Of a stretch of 18,327 nt of DNA, positions 1 to 7,507 are shown one piece after another. Both the position numbers and the translations under genes were made by a program. Position 1 is the first letter of the stretch. Every line of letters begins with the position of its first letter. The stretch is from the NCBI GenBank assembly GCA_937941555.1, contig CALDHJ010000007.1, positions 1-18,327 on the forward strand, read 5' to 3'. This DNA comes from an uncultured Granulosicoccaceae bacterium (GTDB taxonomy: Bacteria; Pseudomonadota; Gammaproteobacteria; CALCKW01). The notes below the pieces were generated by a model that worked only from the letters and a program-made list of their open reading frames with translations, was not told the DNA's origin and did not search any database.

Positions 1-390
1 CACCCGATCGGCGGTCCCGACCGGGACGGTCGACTTGTCGATGATAATGCGGTGCTCGGTCATACGTGAGCCAATGGTGTCCGCCACGGCAAGCACGTAC
101 TGCATGTCCGCCGAGCCGTCTTCGCCCGGCGGGGTGCCGACGGCGATGAACTGGACCTGTGCGTGCGCAACCGCTTGATCCATGTCGGTTGTGAAGTTCA
201 GGCGGCCCTGCTCGACATTGCGCGTTATGACCGCCTCCAGACCGGGTTCGAATATGGGAATGTCACCTTTTTTCAGGCGCTCCACTTTGTCGTTGTCCAC
301 GTCGACGCACAGCACGTTGTTGCCGACATCGGCCAGGCAGCAGCCGGTGACGAGGCCGACATAGCCCGATCCGTAAATAGTGATGTTCAT
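1..390 (-). CDS. UDP-glucose 6-dehydrogenase, N-terminal part (runs off window)
   Basis: Nucleotide-sugar dehydrogenase that oxidises UDP-glucose to UDP-glucuronate with NAD+, feeding exopolysaccharide, capsule or lipid A sugar synthesis in the cytoplasm. The 130 visible codons begin at ATG 390 and remain open to base 1. The N-terminus reads [12 protein letters not shown], a Rossmann GxGxxG NAD-binding loop (residues 7-12). It is followed by VDVD (29-32), FEPGL (47-51), [12 protein letters not shown] (84-95) and [13 protein letters not shown] (118-130), all family hallmarks. The complete protein should be about 440 residues, so roughly 70% lies outside the window. No convincing Shine-Dalgarno sequence precedes the ATG. 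The family is clear, but closely related UDP-sugar dehydrogenases with other substrates cannot be excluded from the N-terminal domain alone. Confidence 0.93.
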   Translation of the reverse strand, partial: MNITIYGSGYVGLVTGCCLADVGNNVLCVDVDNDKVERLKKGDIPIFEPGLEAVITRNVEQGRLNFTTDMDQAVAHAQVQFIAVGTPPGEDGSADMQYVLAVADTIGSRMTEHRIIIDKSTVPVGTADRV

Positions 391-581
391 AGTTAAGCCA
401 AGTTATCCAGCATATTTGTTCGATACCGTCAGTGTAGTTGGCGGCAGATTGATCCGAGAATTGCACGATTTTCTCGCCAATTTCTCATCGGTGGCGGGTT
501 GACAAGCCTCGGTTAGGCGCGGCAATTGCGTGCGCTGAAGCCAACGATGGCGGCACGTGGCTGCATTGTCTCAACCACACT

Positions 582-1223
582 ATGAATCAACTCATTTACA
601 CGCACTTTCTGGCTGACTGGGTAGCATTGGGCGGCACCGGCGATACACCGCATTGCGGTGACGTCTTTGCACGGCTGGAGGCCGGATACGGAGAGCCCTG
701 GCGGCAATTCCACGACGCCCGGCACGTGCTTGCGCTGCTCAGGAAAGTGGGCCAGGTGCAGTCGCTGGTTGAGGACCTGCCAGCGGTGCGAATGGCCGTG
801 TGGTTCCACGATGTCATTCTCGAACCGGGCGACAGCGACAATGAACGGGCCAGCGCCAATTTGTGGCGTGAACTCGCGACCGGTCACCTTGTACCGTCTC
901 AGATTGATAGTGTGGACAAATTGATCCTCGATACCCGCCACACCGTGGCACCTCACAGCCCTGACGGTGCGTTACTGGCGGACATCGACATCGCCGGACT
1001 GGGCGCGGATGCATCGGTATTCAGCAAGCAGAGCGAGATGGTGGCGGCGGAATTTCCCGCAGGTCGTCGGGCGCAATGCCTCAGCGCCCAACATGCATTC
1101 ATGCAATGTCTGCTCGATCGCAAATGGGTCTACAACACAGCCCATTTTCGCGACAGGTTTGAGTCTCGCGCCCGAGACAATATTGGCCAGTTTTTGGCTG
1201 GCGGCCACGCTCAGGCAAGTTGA
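582..1223 (+). CDS. HD-superfamily predicted metal-dependent phosphohydrolase (COG4339-type)
   Basis: A 213-residue protein resembling the COG4339 family of predicted metal-dependent HD phosphohydrolases; no substrate is established for the family as far as I know. Metal-ligand candidates are visible: FHDARH (H44, H48), WFHD (H76, D77) and DIDIAGLG (D134, D136). The sDNE motif (85-88), LILDTRH (114-120) and C-terminal ARDN (197-200) also fit the family, and the length is usual. ATG 582 is the only sensible start, but no Shine-Dalgarno sequence lies in front of it (upstream bases are cttgtc/caaccacact-like and purine-poor). The gene is divergent from the UDP-glucose dehydrogenase (191-bp gap) and convergent with the histidine phosphatase. 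It appears to be monocistronic. The family assignment is by motif recognition; the reaction is unknown. Confidence 0.85.
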   Translation: MNQLIYTHFLADWVALGGTGDTPHCGDVFARLEAGYGEPWRQFHDARHVLALLRKVGQVQSLVEDLPAVRMAVWFHDVILEPGDSDNERASANLWRELATGHLVPSQIDSVDKLILDTRHTVAPHSPDGALLADIDIAGLGADASVFSKQSEMVAAEFPAGRRAQCLSAQHAFMQCLLDRKWVYNTAHFRDRFESRARDNIGQFLAGGHAQAS

Positions 1224-1235
1224 CGAGGCATTGAG

Positions 1236-1254
1236 GCGAGGCACATGGCCTCGC
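1236..1254. terminator. Possible bidirectional terminator hairpin between convergent genes
   Basis: A perfect 7-bp inverted repeat (GCGAGGC at 1236-1242, GCCTCGC at 1248-1254) with a 5-nt loop sits in the 42-bp gap between the convergent HD gene and the histidine phosphatase. Neither side carries a strong T-tract, so intrinsic termination is uncertain. Its position makes a shared terminator the natural guess. Confidence 0.45.
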
Positions 1255-1265
1255 ACTGTGTCTGA

Positions 1266-1877
1266 TCAGGCGGCGAGTGGGAACTGCCAGGCGTTCTGAT
1301 CGCCTATGGCGAAAGACTCGTAGCACCCGTTGACGATTCGACCGTAGCGGTCGAGCTCGAAACAGTGCACCGCCTCCCAGGCGAGATCATCTGGTGCGTT
1401 GCCGCGCAGGTTCCAGCCCGTAGCATGTGCGTACAGTGTCTTGATCAATCCCCCGTGCACCACCGCACCCAGGTCGCTGTGTGTCGGCGCCGCTGCGAGC
1501 CAGGCCAGCACGCGGTGCAGCGCTTCGCGGCGGCTCTCCCCACCCGGAGGTCGGCGGTCCCAGCCGCGACCGACCAGCGCCTTGTCGATGTCGAGATCGA
1601 ATTTGTTGCGGCCCTCCCACTCTCCGAAGGCGATTTCGATCAATGCGGATTCGACGTCGGCGTGCAGGTTCATGATCGACGCGGTTTCGCGGGCACGGTT
1701 CAACGGGCTTGAAAACCAACGAGCAGCGCGTTGTTCGTCAGACAGCTGGCGGCGGGCGACAACCTGTCGGCCAAAATCGCTGAGCTGAGTATCGGTATGC
1801 CCCTGAATACGGTGTCCTGCATTCCACTCAGTGGGCCCGTGCCGCACGAGGTAGAGGCGTCTTGCGTTTGCAGCCAT
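1266..1877 (-). CDS. Histidine phosphatase (phosphoglycerate-mutase-like) family protein
   Basis: A 203-residue member of branch 1 of the histidine phosphatase superfamily, which removes phosphate through a phospho-histidine intermediate. The catalytic set is complete: LVRHGPTEWN (R12, H13), the SSPLNRARET segment (R61), FGEWEG (E86) and VVHGG (H141). The PGGES motif (111-115) is also typical. ATG 1877 was chosen because the conserved strand YLVRHG begins only eight residues later and AGAGAG precedes it by three bases. The reading frame stays open upstream (ATG 1895, then further), but that part is not conserved-looking. Family members include cofactor-dependent phosphoglycerate mutases, alpha-ribazole phosphatase (CobC) and broad phosphatases. 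A B12 link would be attractive given the B12-dependent mutase in this window, but nothing in the sequence proves it. Confidence 0.88.
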   Translation of the reverse strand: MAANARRLYLVRHGPTEWNAGHRIQGHTDTQLSDFGRQVVARRQLSDEQRAARWFSSPLNRARETASIMNLHADVESALIEIAFGEWEGRNKFDLDIDKALVGRGWDRRPPGGESRREALHRVLAWLAAAPTHSDLGAVVHGGLIKTLYAHATGWNLRGNAPDDLAWEAVHCFELDRYGRIVNGCYESFAIGDQNAWQFPLAA

Positions 1878-2209
1878 GATCTCTCTGAGGCCCATTCGGA
1901 CCGGCTGTGCCGCCTTGACTGGCGATCTGTTGTTTTCGACACCCAATCCGGCTCGGGTCGGGAGGCAATCACGCGCAGGTCCGTCTGCACAGCAGTAAAG
2001 CGCCAGCAATCCCGTCTGGTCTGTGCGGCGACGCGGTTATGGTCGCCCATTTGGCTTTACGTCTGAGTACTATCGGCGCCAATGCCCGGAAGCTTGACAG
2101 CGATCGCGACCGAGAGGGTAGGGCAACTGCCGTGACCAGCGTATTACACGTCGGTGAGTATGGCGAATGTGCGCCCGCGCGGGGGGCGTCTTAGCAGTTG
2201 TCGCGGTGA
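1878..2209. other. 332-bp intergenic region between mnmD and the histidine phosphatase gene
   Basis: No convincing gene is seen on either strand. A GC-rich hairpin lies just after mnmD (see separate entry). The promoter of the histidine phosphatase probably lies here, but I could not find a convincing -35/-10 pair. The phosphatase reading frame extends open to about 2009 without family-like sequence. Confidence 0.6.
2172..2188 (-). terminator. Weak GC-rich hairpin after mnmD
   Basis: CGCCC (2172-2176) pairs with GGGCG (2184-2188) across a 7-nt loop, starting about 22 bases after the mnmD stop. There is no T-tract on the transcript side, so it is only a weak candidate for termination or mRNA end protection. 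Confidence 0.28.
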
Positions 2210-2899
2210 TCAGGTCACAGGCGGGCTGATGCGCAGCATTTCCCGCTTGCCTGGCGGCCCTGGCAGGCGCTCGACCTGGCAACCGGTGGCTTCGAAGGCG
2301 CGCCGAACCCGTCCCTTGGCACAGTAGGTAACCAGCACCCCACCTGGTGCGAGGCACTGCGTCAACCGCTCGAGGAAGCCATCGCGCCAGAGCGATGGGG
2401 ATGTTGCCGGACTGAACGCGTCGTGGAACACGACGTCATAGCGTTGGTAGTGCCATGCTGTGGTGTCGGCGTCTCCGAGTAGCAGTCTGACGTCCAGCGC
2501 GCCGCACCGTGCGCTGACAGCGCCCGAAGTGCGTGATTCAGCTGCCGCAAGCGCAGTGTGCAAAGGCGCAGCGCAATCGGGATGTGCAAGCCAGCTGGCA
2601 TGGTCAAGGGCGCTGAAGTCGGCTGCACTGATCAAGTGGTTCTCAAGCCCCGTGTAGTGCACGCGACACTGCGATGTGACTGCGAGGTCGGCGGCCAACA
2701 GGCAATTCAGGCCGGTACCGAATCCGACTTCGAGAATCTTCACCTCGGATGCATCGGCATACCGGCGTTGCAGCTGGCTTGCGTCGATAAAGACGTGCCG
2801 TGATTCCGTGAGCGCGCCGTGCCGAGAGTGGAAGCTCTCCCCGTCGACGTGTTTGAGTGTGCGACTGCCGTCGGCCGTTGTGACAATGCGTTCAGTCAG
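2210..2899 (-). CDS. mnmD: Stand-alone MnmD tRNA U34 methyltransferase, with non-standard start
   Basis: SAM-dependent methyltransferase equivalent to the N-terminal half of MnmC. It makes the final methylation to 5-methylaminomethyl-(2-thio)uridine at tRNA position 34. Visible motifs are FHSRHG and ALTESRHVFID (substrate-side N-terminus), ILEVGFGTGLN (SAM loop), YDVVFHDAFSP (catalytic-type Asp region), LAPGGVLVTYCAKG, and a final GKREML. The FAD oxidase half of MnmC is absent, so this is an MnmD-only enzyme; such enzymes may act on the ammonium-route product nm5U or pair with a separate oxidase. The first ATG/GTG/TTG in frame is GTG 2743, but conserved sequence continues about 45 codons upstream of it. 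The reading frame is open to 3061. I place the start provisionally at CTG 2899, which overlaps the upstream gene's stop (TGA 2894-2892). ATT 2887 is the other option. Family assignment is firm; the start is not. Confidence 0.86.
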   Translation of the reverse strand: MTERIVTTADGSRTLKHVDGESFHSRHGALTESRHVFIDASQLQRRYADASEVKILEVGFGTGLNCLLAADLAVTSQCRVHYTGLENHLISAADFSALDHASWLAHPDCAAPLHTALAAAESRTSGAVSARCGALDVRLLLGDADTTAWHYQRYDVVFHDAFSPATSPSLWRDGFLERLTQCLAPGGVLVTYCAKGRVRRAFEATGCQVERLPGPPGKREMLRISPPVT

Positions 2900-3821
2900 G
2901 GCGAGCGGTCCGAAGTACCGGAGCGCTTTCCTTGATGAATCGCTCCAGGGTCAGGTGGTAGTTTCGTGAACTGACCGGCATCGGGACGCGCGCACCCGCC
3001 ATGTAACTGATCAGATTCCGTCCGTCTCGAATGAGTTTGAGGCAGAAATGGTAGTGCGGCTTCAGCTCGGACCAGGCTGAGCAAGCGTGAGCGGGTTCGA
3101 ACTGTTCGAGGTGTTCGCTGGCGGCGACGAATCGCGGCCAGATCGTGAAGAAATCGGGATCGCCCTTGCTTGTCTCCGTGTGTGCACGAGCCGACGCGGA
3201 AAATGCTCTGAGCAATGGCGCGAGTTCTTGCAGGTTTGCCTCGTCGACAAAAGCGGCTCGCATCGCGTCAACCGTCGCTTCGATGCTCCGCATCGTCTGG
3301 GCAATTTTCAGGTAGCGTTGGTTGTAGAAGTTCGCGATCGACATCGTGTATGCCTTGCAGGGTTCGCCCCAGAGTTCGTCGATACCCTCTTCGCCGCTGT
3401 AGTGCCGGACTTGCTTTCCGAGCTCCATGGCTTCAGAGAAACAGGCGCTGCACTCTCGCATCAGTCCGTCTTCGCGAGAGAGCGTGACCCCTCGCCGATC
3501 CAGATCAACGACACTGGTGAAAATATCTGTCGCGCGGTTGAACAGGGCGCCGGCCAGCATGGCGGCATTGACACGTTTGCGGTCGGGATCTGTCTCCTGT
3601 TCGTGCGCCCGTCGCGCGGCGTCGAGGTTGCGTCCGGGGGTATTGATGCCGGCTTCTGTGTGGTGAAACGCCCGCCGAGTAAGACTGATGATCAGCGCAC
3701 GGTGATTCGCGGGCGTTTCCTCGGGCGGCTCGTAGTAGCGAATCCAGAAACCGTCAACGAAAATCCGACGTGTGCCGTTGTCGTCGTGAATGTCGCCGTC
3801 GGATGGGGTGTCTGATGTCAT
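2892..3821 (-). CDS. Unrecognised protein between cmoB and mnmD
   Basis: A 309-residue protein that I do not recognise. ATG 3821 is preferred over TTG 3827, although neither has a strong Shine-Dalgarno sequence. The sequence starts with an acidic, low-hydrophobicity tail (about residues 1-15). A beta-like segment (IFVDGFWIRYYEPP) follows, then what appears to be mostly alpha-helical sequence to the end. There is no signal peptide, no clear membrane segment, and no Walker, SAM-binding, HD or zinc-ribbon motif. Conserved-looking features are FWIRYYEPPEETP, RRAFHH, GALFNRATDIF, WGEP, FYNQRYLKIAQTMRSIE, and a C-terminal RDGRNLISYMAG. It lies in the same direction as cmoB (151 bp upstream) and directly overlaps the probable start of mnmD, so co-transcription with tRNA U34 modification genes is likely. 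Base composition resembles its neighbours. It is a real gene by length, coding character and operon position; its function is unknown. Confidence 0.8.
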   Translation of the reverse strand: MTSDTPSDGDIHDDNGTRRIFVDGFWIRYYEPPEETPANHRALIISLTRRAFHHTEAGINTPGRNLDAARRAHEQETDPDRKRVNAAMLAGALFNRATDIFTSVVDLDRRGVTLSREDGLMRECSACFSEAMELGKQVRHYSGEEGIDELWGEPCKAYTMSIANFYNQRYLKIAQTMRSIEATVDAMRAAFVDEANLQELAPLLRAFSASARAHTETSKGDPDFFTIWPRFVAASEHLEQFEPAHACSAWSELKPHYHFCLKLIRDGRNLISYMAGARVPMPVSSRNYHLTLERFIKESAPVLRTARPD

Positions 3822-3972
3822 GCGCAAGAGCGGGTCAGTGTCGAGCGAGGGCAGTGTATCACCGAGTCTCTCGAGGCAGTGAGGCTGTCTGCACCGGTTG
3901 TCGGCATGCGGGGTGGGGATGGATGTAGCAGCTCTACGGACTGGGTGCGGGTCAACATGCGCGACGGTGCCA

Positions 3973-4947
3973 TCAACATGGTCGTTCTGCGAGAAATGCG
4001 GCGCGGCGAGGGGCGGGTAGACCCTCGATTGTCAAGGTCTGATCAGAGGGGTCCAATGCCTGGTCGTGCGACTCGAAGCGCATCCAGTCGGTCGTCCGCT
4101 GCTCTGATGCGGTAGTCAGGGATTCATCCACGCACCGAACCTGGGTGAAGCCGGCCCGGCGCAGCCAGTGCTCCATCGCCAAGGTGCTTGGCAGAAACCA
4201 GACATTTCGCATGCGCGCGTAGCGCGCCTGAGGGACCAGTACCGTATTTTTGTCGCCGTCGACGACAAGGGTTTCGAGCAACAGCTCGCCGCCCGGACGC
4301 AAACAGCGGTGTAGCAGTGCGAGGTGATCGAAAGGCGACTTGCGGTGGTACAACACCCCCATCGACATCACGGTGTCGAAACTGGCCGGGCAGGTCGACA
4401 GCGCTGTGTCCGGCACGGGTAGCAAGTGGGCCGGGCTTGCGCCATAGAGCCGTTTCAACAGGGCGAACTGCACGTTGAAAAGGGGAGATGGATCAATTCC
4501 AAGTGCAAGTCTGGCGCCTTCCCCGAGAAGTCTGAAACAGAAGTAGCCGTTGCCACAGCCGACGTCGAGTACGCGCCGTCCGGCAAGCGGGCTTACGGTG
4601 TCGCGAAGACGTGACCATTTGTAGTCGGATCGCCATTCGGCATCGATGTGAATACCACTGACGTCGAATGGCCCCTTGCGCCAGGGATGTAACGCGGCGA
4701 GGCAGGACTCGATTCGCGCCAGCGCATCGGGATCTGCCGTCAATTCCACGCGCGGTGCGTCACGGCAATAGTCGACAGTGCCGGGCGATACTGCGGGCAG
4801 CGTGTCAATCGCGTTCATCCAACGCGGCAAATCGCCAAAGCGGACAGGATCGAGATCGCATTGACCGCTTTCTCGGAGTGCTGTGAGCCAGGGCAGCAGC
4901 GGGTCGGCGGGTGGTATCTCTGATTGCAGATGGTGCCAGTCGATCAT
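3973..4947 (-). CDS. cmoB: tRNA U34 carboxymethyltransferase CmoB
   Basis: Transfers the carboxymethyl group from carboxy-SAM to 5-hydroxyuridine at tRNA position 34, giving cmo5U, which widens wobble decoding. The 324-residue product is almost exactly the length of E. coli CmoB (323). It has the Rossmann SAM loop VLDVGCGNGY (126-135), the basic PWRKGPF segment with K91 in the same position as in E. coli, the EWRSDYKW motif (104-111), and MGVLYHRKSP. ATG 4947 is chosen because family sequence (MIDW) starts there. It also overlaps the cmoA stop in an ATGA (4947-4944), the usual sign of translational coupling. The reading frame extends upstream to 4998 inside cmoA, but that extension is not family-like. 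Confidence 0.96.
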   Translation of the reverse strand: MIDWHHLQSEIPPADPLLPWLTALRESGQCDLDPVRFGDLPRWMNAIDTLPAVSPGTVDYCRDAPRVELTADPDALARIESCLAALHPWRKGPFDVSGIHIDAEWRSDYKWSRLRDTVSPLAGRRVLDVGCGNGYFCFRLLGEGARLALGIDPSPLFNVQFALLKRLYGASPAHLLPVPDTALSTCPASFDTVMSMGVLYHRKSPFDHLALLHRCLRPGGELLLETLVVDGDKNTVLVPQARYARMRNVWFLPSTLAMEHWLRRAGFTQVRCVDESLTTASEQRTTDWMRFESHDQALDPSDQTLTIEGLPAPRRAAFLAERPC

Positions 4948-5669
4948 CGAATTGCGACCAGTGACATGAAATTGAAGCACTGAAACCAGACTTCGCAACT
5001 GCGGTACCCGGCAGCACGCAAGCGTTGGCGATGAATGTCAAGCGTCTCGGGGTGCATGACCTGTTCGAGAGCGCTGCGCTTCTGACTGATTTCGAGGTCG
5101 CTGTATCCCTGTCGGCGTTTGAACTCGTGGTGCATGTCGGTGTGCAATTGTTGTTGGTGAGCGTCATCGAAGCGGATTTTCTCGGACAACACCAACGCCC
5201 CGCCGAGCCTCGTGGCCTTGGCGATCCGGCTGATGAGGGGGGCGCGTTGCTCAGTCGGGATGAATTGCAACGTGAAATTCAGCGCGAAGAACGCCGCTGG
5301 TTCGAACGTGGTGGCGGCGACATCGCCCTCGATCAGCGCGACGTCACAGCCAGATGCCTGTTTTGCGAGGTTCGCGCGACACTGCTCGATCATGGGAGCC
5401 GAGGTATCAATGCCGATCAACCGGGTCGTGTGTGGCAGGTGTTGGCGCATCGAGAACAGGCTCGCGCCGGTGGAACAGCCGAGGTCGTAGACCGCATCCT
5501 GCGCACCGGCGAATCGAGCGGCCAGTTGCCCAGTCAGTGCGATCACGCTCGCGTAGCCGGGTCCGGAGCGCTCGATCATGTCATCGAATACTTGTACGAC
5601 GGCCTCATTGAAACTGAAGTCGGGGACGGATCCGATTGGAGAGGCGTAGTAACGGTCGCGTTTGGACAT
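4944..5669 (-). CDS. cmoA: Carboxy-S-adenosyl-L-methionine synthase CmoA
   Basis: Makes carboxy-SAM from SAM and prephenate; CmoB then uses it to build cmo5U34 in tRNA. The 241-residue protein has YDLGCSTGAS (61-70, SAM loop), NFTLQF, GGALVLSEK, HHEFKRRQGYS, LEISQKRS and the C-terminal WFQCFNF, all typical of CmoA. ATG 5669 (MSKRDRYYASPI) matches the family start, though its Shine-Dalgarno sequence is weak. An alternative TTG at 5702 would add 11 residues and overlap the stop of the upstream gene in a TTGA. Either way the genes are probably read from one transcript. The gene order cmoA-cmoB with an ATGA overlap is standard. Confidence 0.95.
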   Translation of the reverse strand: MSKRDRYYASPIGSVPDFSFNEAVVQVFDDMIERSGPGYASVIALTGQLAARFAGAQDAVYDLGCSTGASLFSMRQHLPHTTRLIGIDTSAPMIEQCRANLAKQASGCDVALIEGDVAATTFEPAAFFALNFTLQFIPTEQRAPLISRIAKATRLGGALVLSEKIRFDDAHQQQLHTDMHHEFKRRQGYSDLEISQKRSALEQVMHPETLDIHRQRLRAAGYRSCEVWFQCFNFMSLVAIR

Positions 5670-5698
5670 GGTCAAATAATCAGTGTCGGTGGCTTGCG

Positions 5699-7267
5699 TC
5701 AACCCGGTGGTCGCCAGTGGACGGCGTCCGCCAGCTGCAGGGTGTCGGTTCGGTTGAGCGTGTGGACGGCATCGATATCACTGGCCCAGGGCGTGTAGGA
5801 CGCGACCTGTGTTTCGCGGTACGCGGTCTCGTCGAGTTGTTCTACGCGATTGATTTGCAAACCATAGCCATAGTGGCGGCTGCAGTTTTGCGAAGGCCGG
5901 TAGAGCACACCCTCGCGCTCGAAGAAATTGCCCGCCGGTCGTGCAGAGCGGACATCCGTGCAGACCGGGTTGGCACGGTGTGGCGTCCAGGGACCGAGCG
6001 GCGAATCGGCGTGCCAGAGGTGCAGGAAGACGTTGGGACTTGATCCCTCGAACTGTTGCACCGTGGCAAAAAGCCACCACTTGGCGTTGTGAAATACCAG
6101 TGTCCCGTCGTAGACCGCGAGGCCGCTCAGCGCGTTGTGTGTCCAGGTCCACTCGTGGGGCCACGCGGTAGAGCGGTAGATCTGCAAACTCTTGTCCTCG
6201 CCACTCTCGGGCATCATGTACCACTCGCCGTCGTGTTCGAAGACGTTGGGGTAGGACAGGTGATAGGGCTTTTTGAGAATGGTGACGGGTGGCGATGACT
6301 GGCCGCTGTCGTCAAGCGTCATGACCGCGAGGTGCCCGCGACGCGGTGTGAAGGTCGCCTCCTCAATGAACACATGGCGTTGACCATCGCGTTCGACAAC
6401 AAAAGGGTCCGCCCAGAATATATCGCGAGGCGGCAACAGGCGCCGCCACGCCGAAAACCCGATATTGGTGGCATCTTCGTCGCCTGCGCGCCAGATCAAG
6501 ATCCATTGACGCAGCGATTTACGCCGTGCCATTTTTCGAATAACGCCTTTGGCAAAGTGCCATGGCGCGCGCACCAGTGCCGACCATGCGCTAGCTGGCC
6601 CGGTCGAATTTGACGGGATGTTTGTGAAATCCGGCTCTGTGCGTTCGACGCCTGTGGTTTGCGTCAATGCCCGATGGAGCAGCTCCGCGCCCGCCCAGAG
6701 CGCTGCATTGCGGGTACGCCCGACCGAGACTGGGTCAGTGCATTCAGTCGCTTGCATGACCGGCTTCGCGGTGCCGGTTGCGTCGGTTGCGATGACCCGC
6801 AGTCCCACCATTGGCTGCGAGTCGAGACACTCCCAGAATCCTACCGGCGTCGAGCGCCAATCGCCGTCAGCGTTGGGTTGCAATGACAAGACAGGCACAT
6901 CGAGCCGTTTTGCTACGTGATGGTCCGCAGTGCTGTCGAGACTTAACACGAATCCGCCTGCTGTCGACTCGATGGGGGTCGAGCTGTCCACCGCTTGCGT
7001 AACGGCGAACAATCCGGCGAGTCCCGAACCGTCGTCGACGGTAGCGCTGGCAGTATCAGCGCCCGGAAACAGTTTGCTGTCGAGTTTTGTTACCAGCGCA
7101 TGCCAGCGGTTGTCGGCCGCGGTGTGTCGTGGGCTGTCGAGCTGCAACCGGTGCAGCTCGATGTCCTCTTCTCGCAGACGGGTGAGTAACTCGAACGCCC
7201 ACCGCGGGATTCCGTGTCGTCCCGTGACGACCCGTAGCGGTGTTCCGGGTGTGACAGTCATGGACAT
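5699..7267 (-). CDS. Two-domain protein: formyltransferase-like N-terminus plus GINT1-like beta-propeller
   Basis: A 522-residue protein. Residues about 10-200 look like a degenerate formyltransferase-type fold (LRVVTGRHGIPRWAFELL at the start; GFVLSLD, GFWECL and TDPVSVGRTRN later). A basic linker (about 235-260) follows. Residues about 265-520 match the domain of glucosamine inositolphosphorylceramide transferase 1 (GINT1) and related bacterial proteins, related to five-bladed propellers of the GH43 type. The motifs are WADPFV (285-290), FIEEA, HLSYPNVFEHDGEWYMMPES (336-355), LAVYDGTLV, WWLFAT, RPAGNFF (443-449), YRPSQNCSRHYGYGL (456-470) and HTLN (502-505). There is no signal peptide. ATG 7267 is supported by GGAGG nine bases upstream. 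It probably acts on a cell-surface glycan, consistent with the nucleotide-sugar dehydrogenase nearby, but the substrate is unknown. Its stop touches cmoA, so it may lead that operon. The domain call is by remembered motif patterns. Confidence 0.78.
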   Translation of the reverse strand: MSMTVTPGTPLRVVTGRHGIPRWAFELLTRLREEDIELHRLQLDSPRHTAADNRWHALVTKLDSKLFPGADTASATVDDGSGLAGLFAVTQAVDSSTPIESTAGGFVLSLDSTADHHVAKRLDVPVLSLQPNADGDWRSTPVGFWECLDSQPMVGLRVIATDATGTAKPVMQATECTDPVSVGRTRNAALWAGAELLHRALTQTTGVERTEPDFTNIPSNSTGPASAWSALVRAPWHFAKGVIRKMARRKSLRQWILIWRAGDEDATNIGFSAWRRLLPPRDIFWADPFVVERDGQRHVFIEEATFTPRRGHLAVMTLDDSGQSSPPVTILKKPYHLSYPNVFEHDGEWYMMPESGEDKSLQIYRSTAWPHEWTWTHNALSGLAVYDGTLVFHNAKWWLFATVQQFEGSSPNVFLHLWHADSPLGPWTPHRANPVCTDVRSARPAGNFFEREGVLYRPSQNCSRHYGYGLQINRVEQLDETAYRETQVASYTPWASDIDAVHTLNRTDTLQLADAVHWRPPG

Positions 7268-7276
7268 GGACCGACG

Positions 7277-7281
7277 CCTCC
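7277..7281 (-). promoter_or_regulatory. Shine-Dalgarno GGAGG for the GINT1-like gene
   Basis: GGAGG lies nine bases before ATG 7267. It supports this start over the second in-frame ATG at 7261. Confidence 0.65.
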
Positions 7282-7465
7282 GTGTAGTCGGGCACGTTGC
7301 GTGTTGCCCTGGGCCCGATTCTTTCGTGTCTCTGAGCGGTGCCGCAGGCGCGTGTGGCCGGTGATGTTCATGTCATGTGAGCCATGAGGATGCAGTTTCA
7401 GCTTAGCAGTGCGGTTGCGTGGTGCGACGCGTATCCCGCGATGGACTGCGCGAGGGGATGTGCAA

Positions 7466-7507
7466 GAGGCTATCAGCCCGAGGCAATCAGCCGGAGCCTA
7501 TCCGCCA
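7466..7507. repeat. Three degenerate 14-bp tandem repeats at the ttcA 3' end
   Basis: Three adjacent 14-bp units: GAGGCTATCAGCCC (7466-7479), GAGGCAATCAGCCG (7480-7493) and GAGCCTATCCGCCA (7494-7507). The second matches the first at 12 of 14 positions and the third at 11 of 14. An even weaker copy (8 of 14) may precede them at 7452-7465. The array starts in the intergenic gap and runs through the ttcA stop codon (7498-7500). Confidence 0.6.

Noticed and set aside
499..528. TTGACA -35-like box ahead of the HD gene
   Set aside because: The hexamer is perfect but no acceptable -10 box lies 16-18 bases downstream, so a promoter is not claimed.
3087..3815. 242-codon open frame on the plus strand, opposite the unknown 309-residue gene
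   Set aside because: The minus-strand gene is the better choice: it fits the operon direction and overlaps mnmD, while this frame has no motif. Since neither has a known family, the choice is less certain than elsewhere.
5025..5798. 257-codon open frame on the plus strand
   Set aside because: Antisense to cmoA and the end of the GINT1-like gene; no family resemblance.
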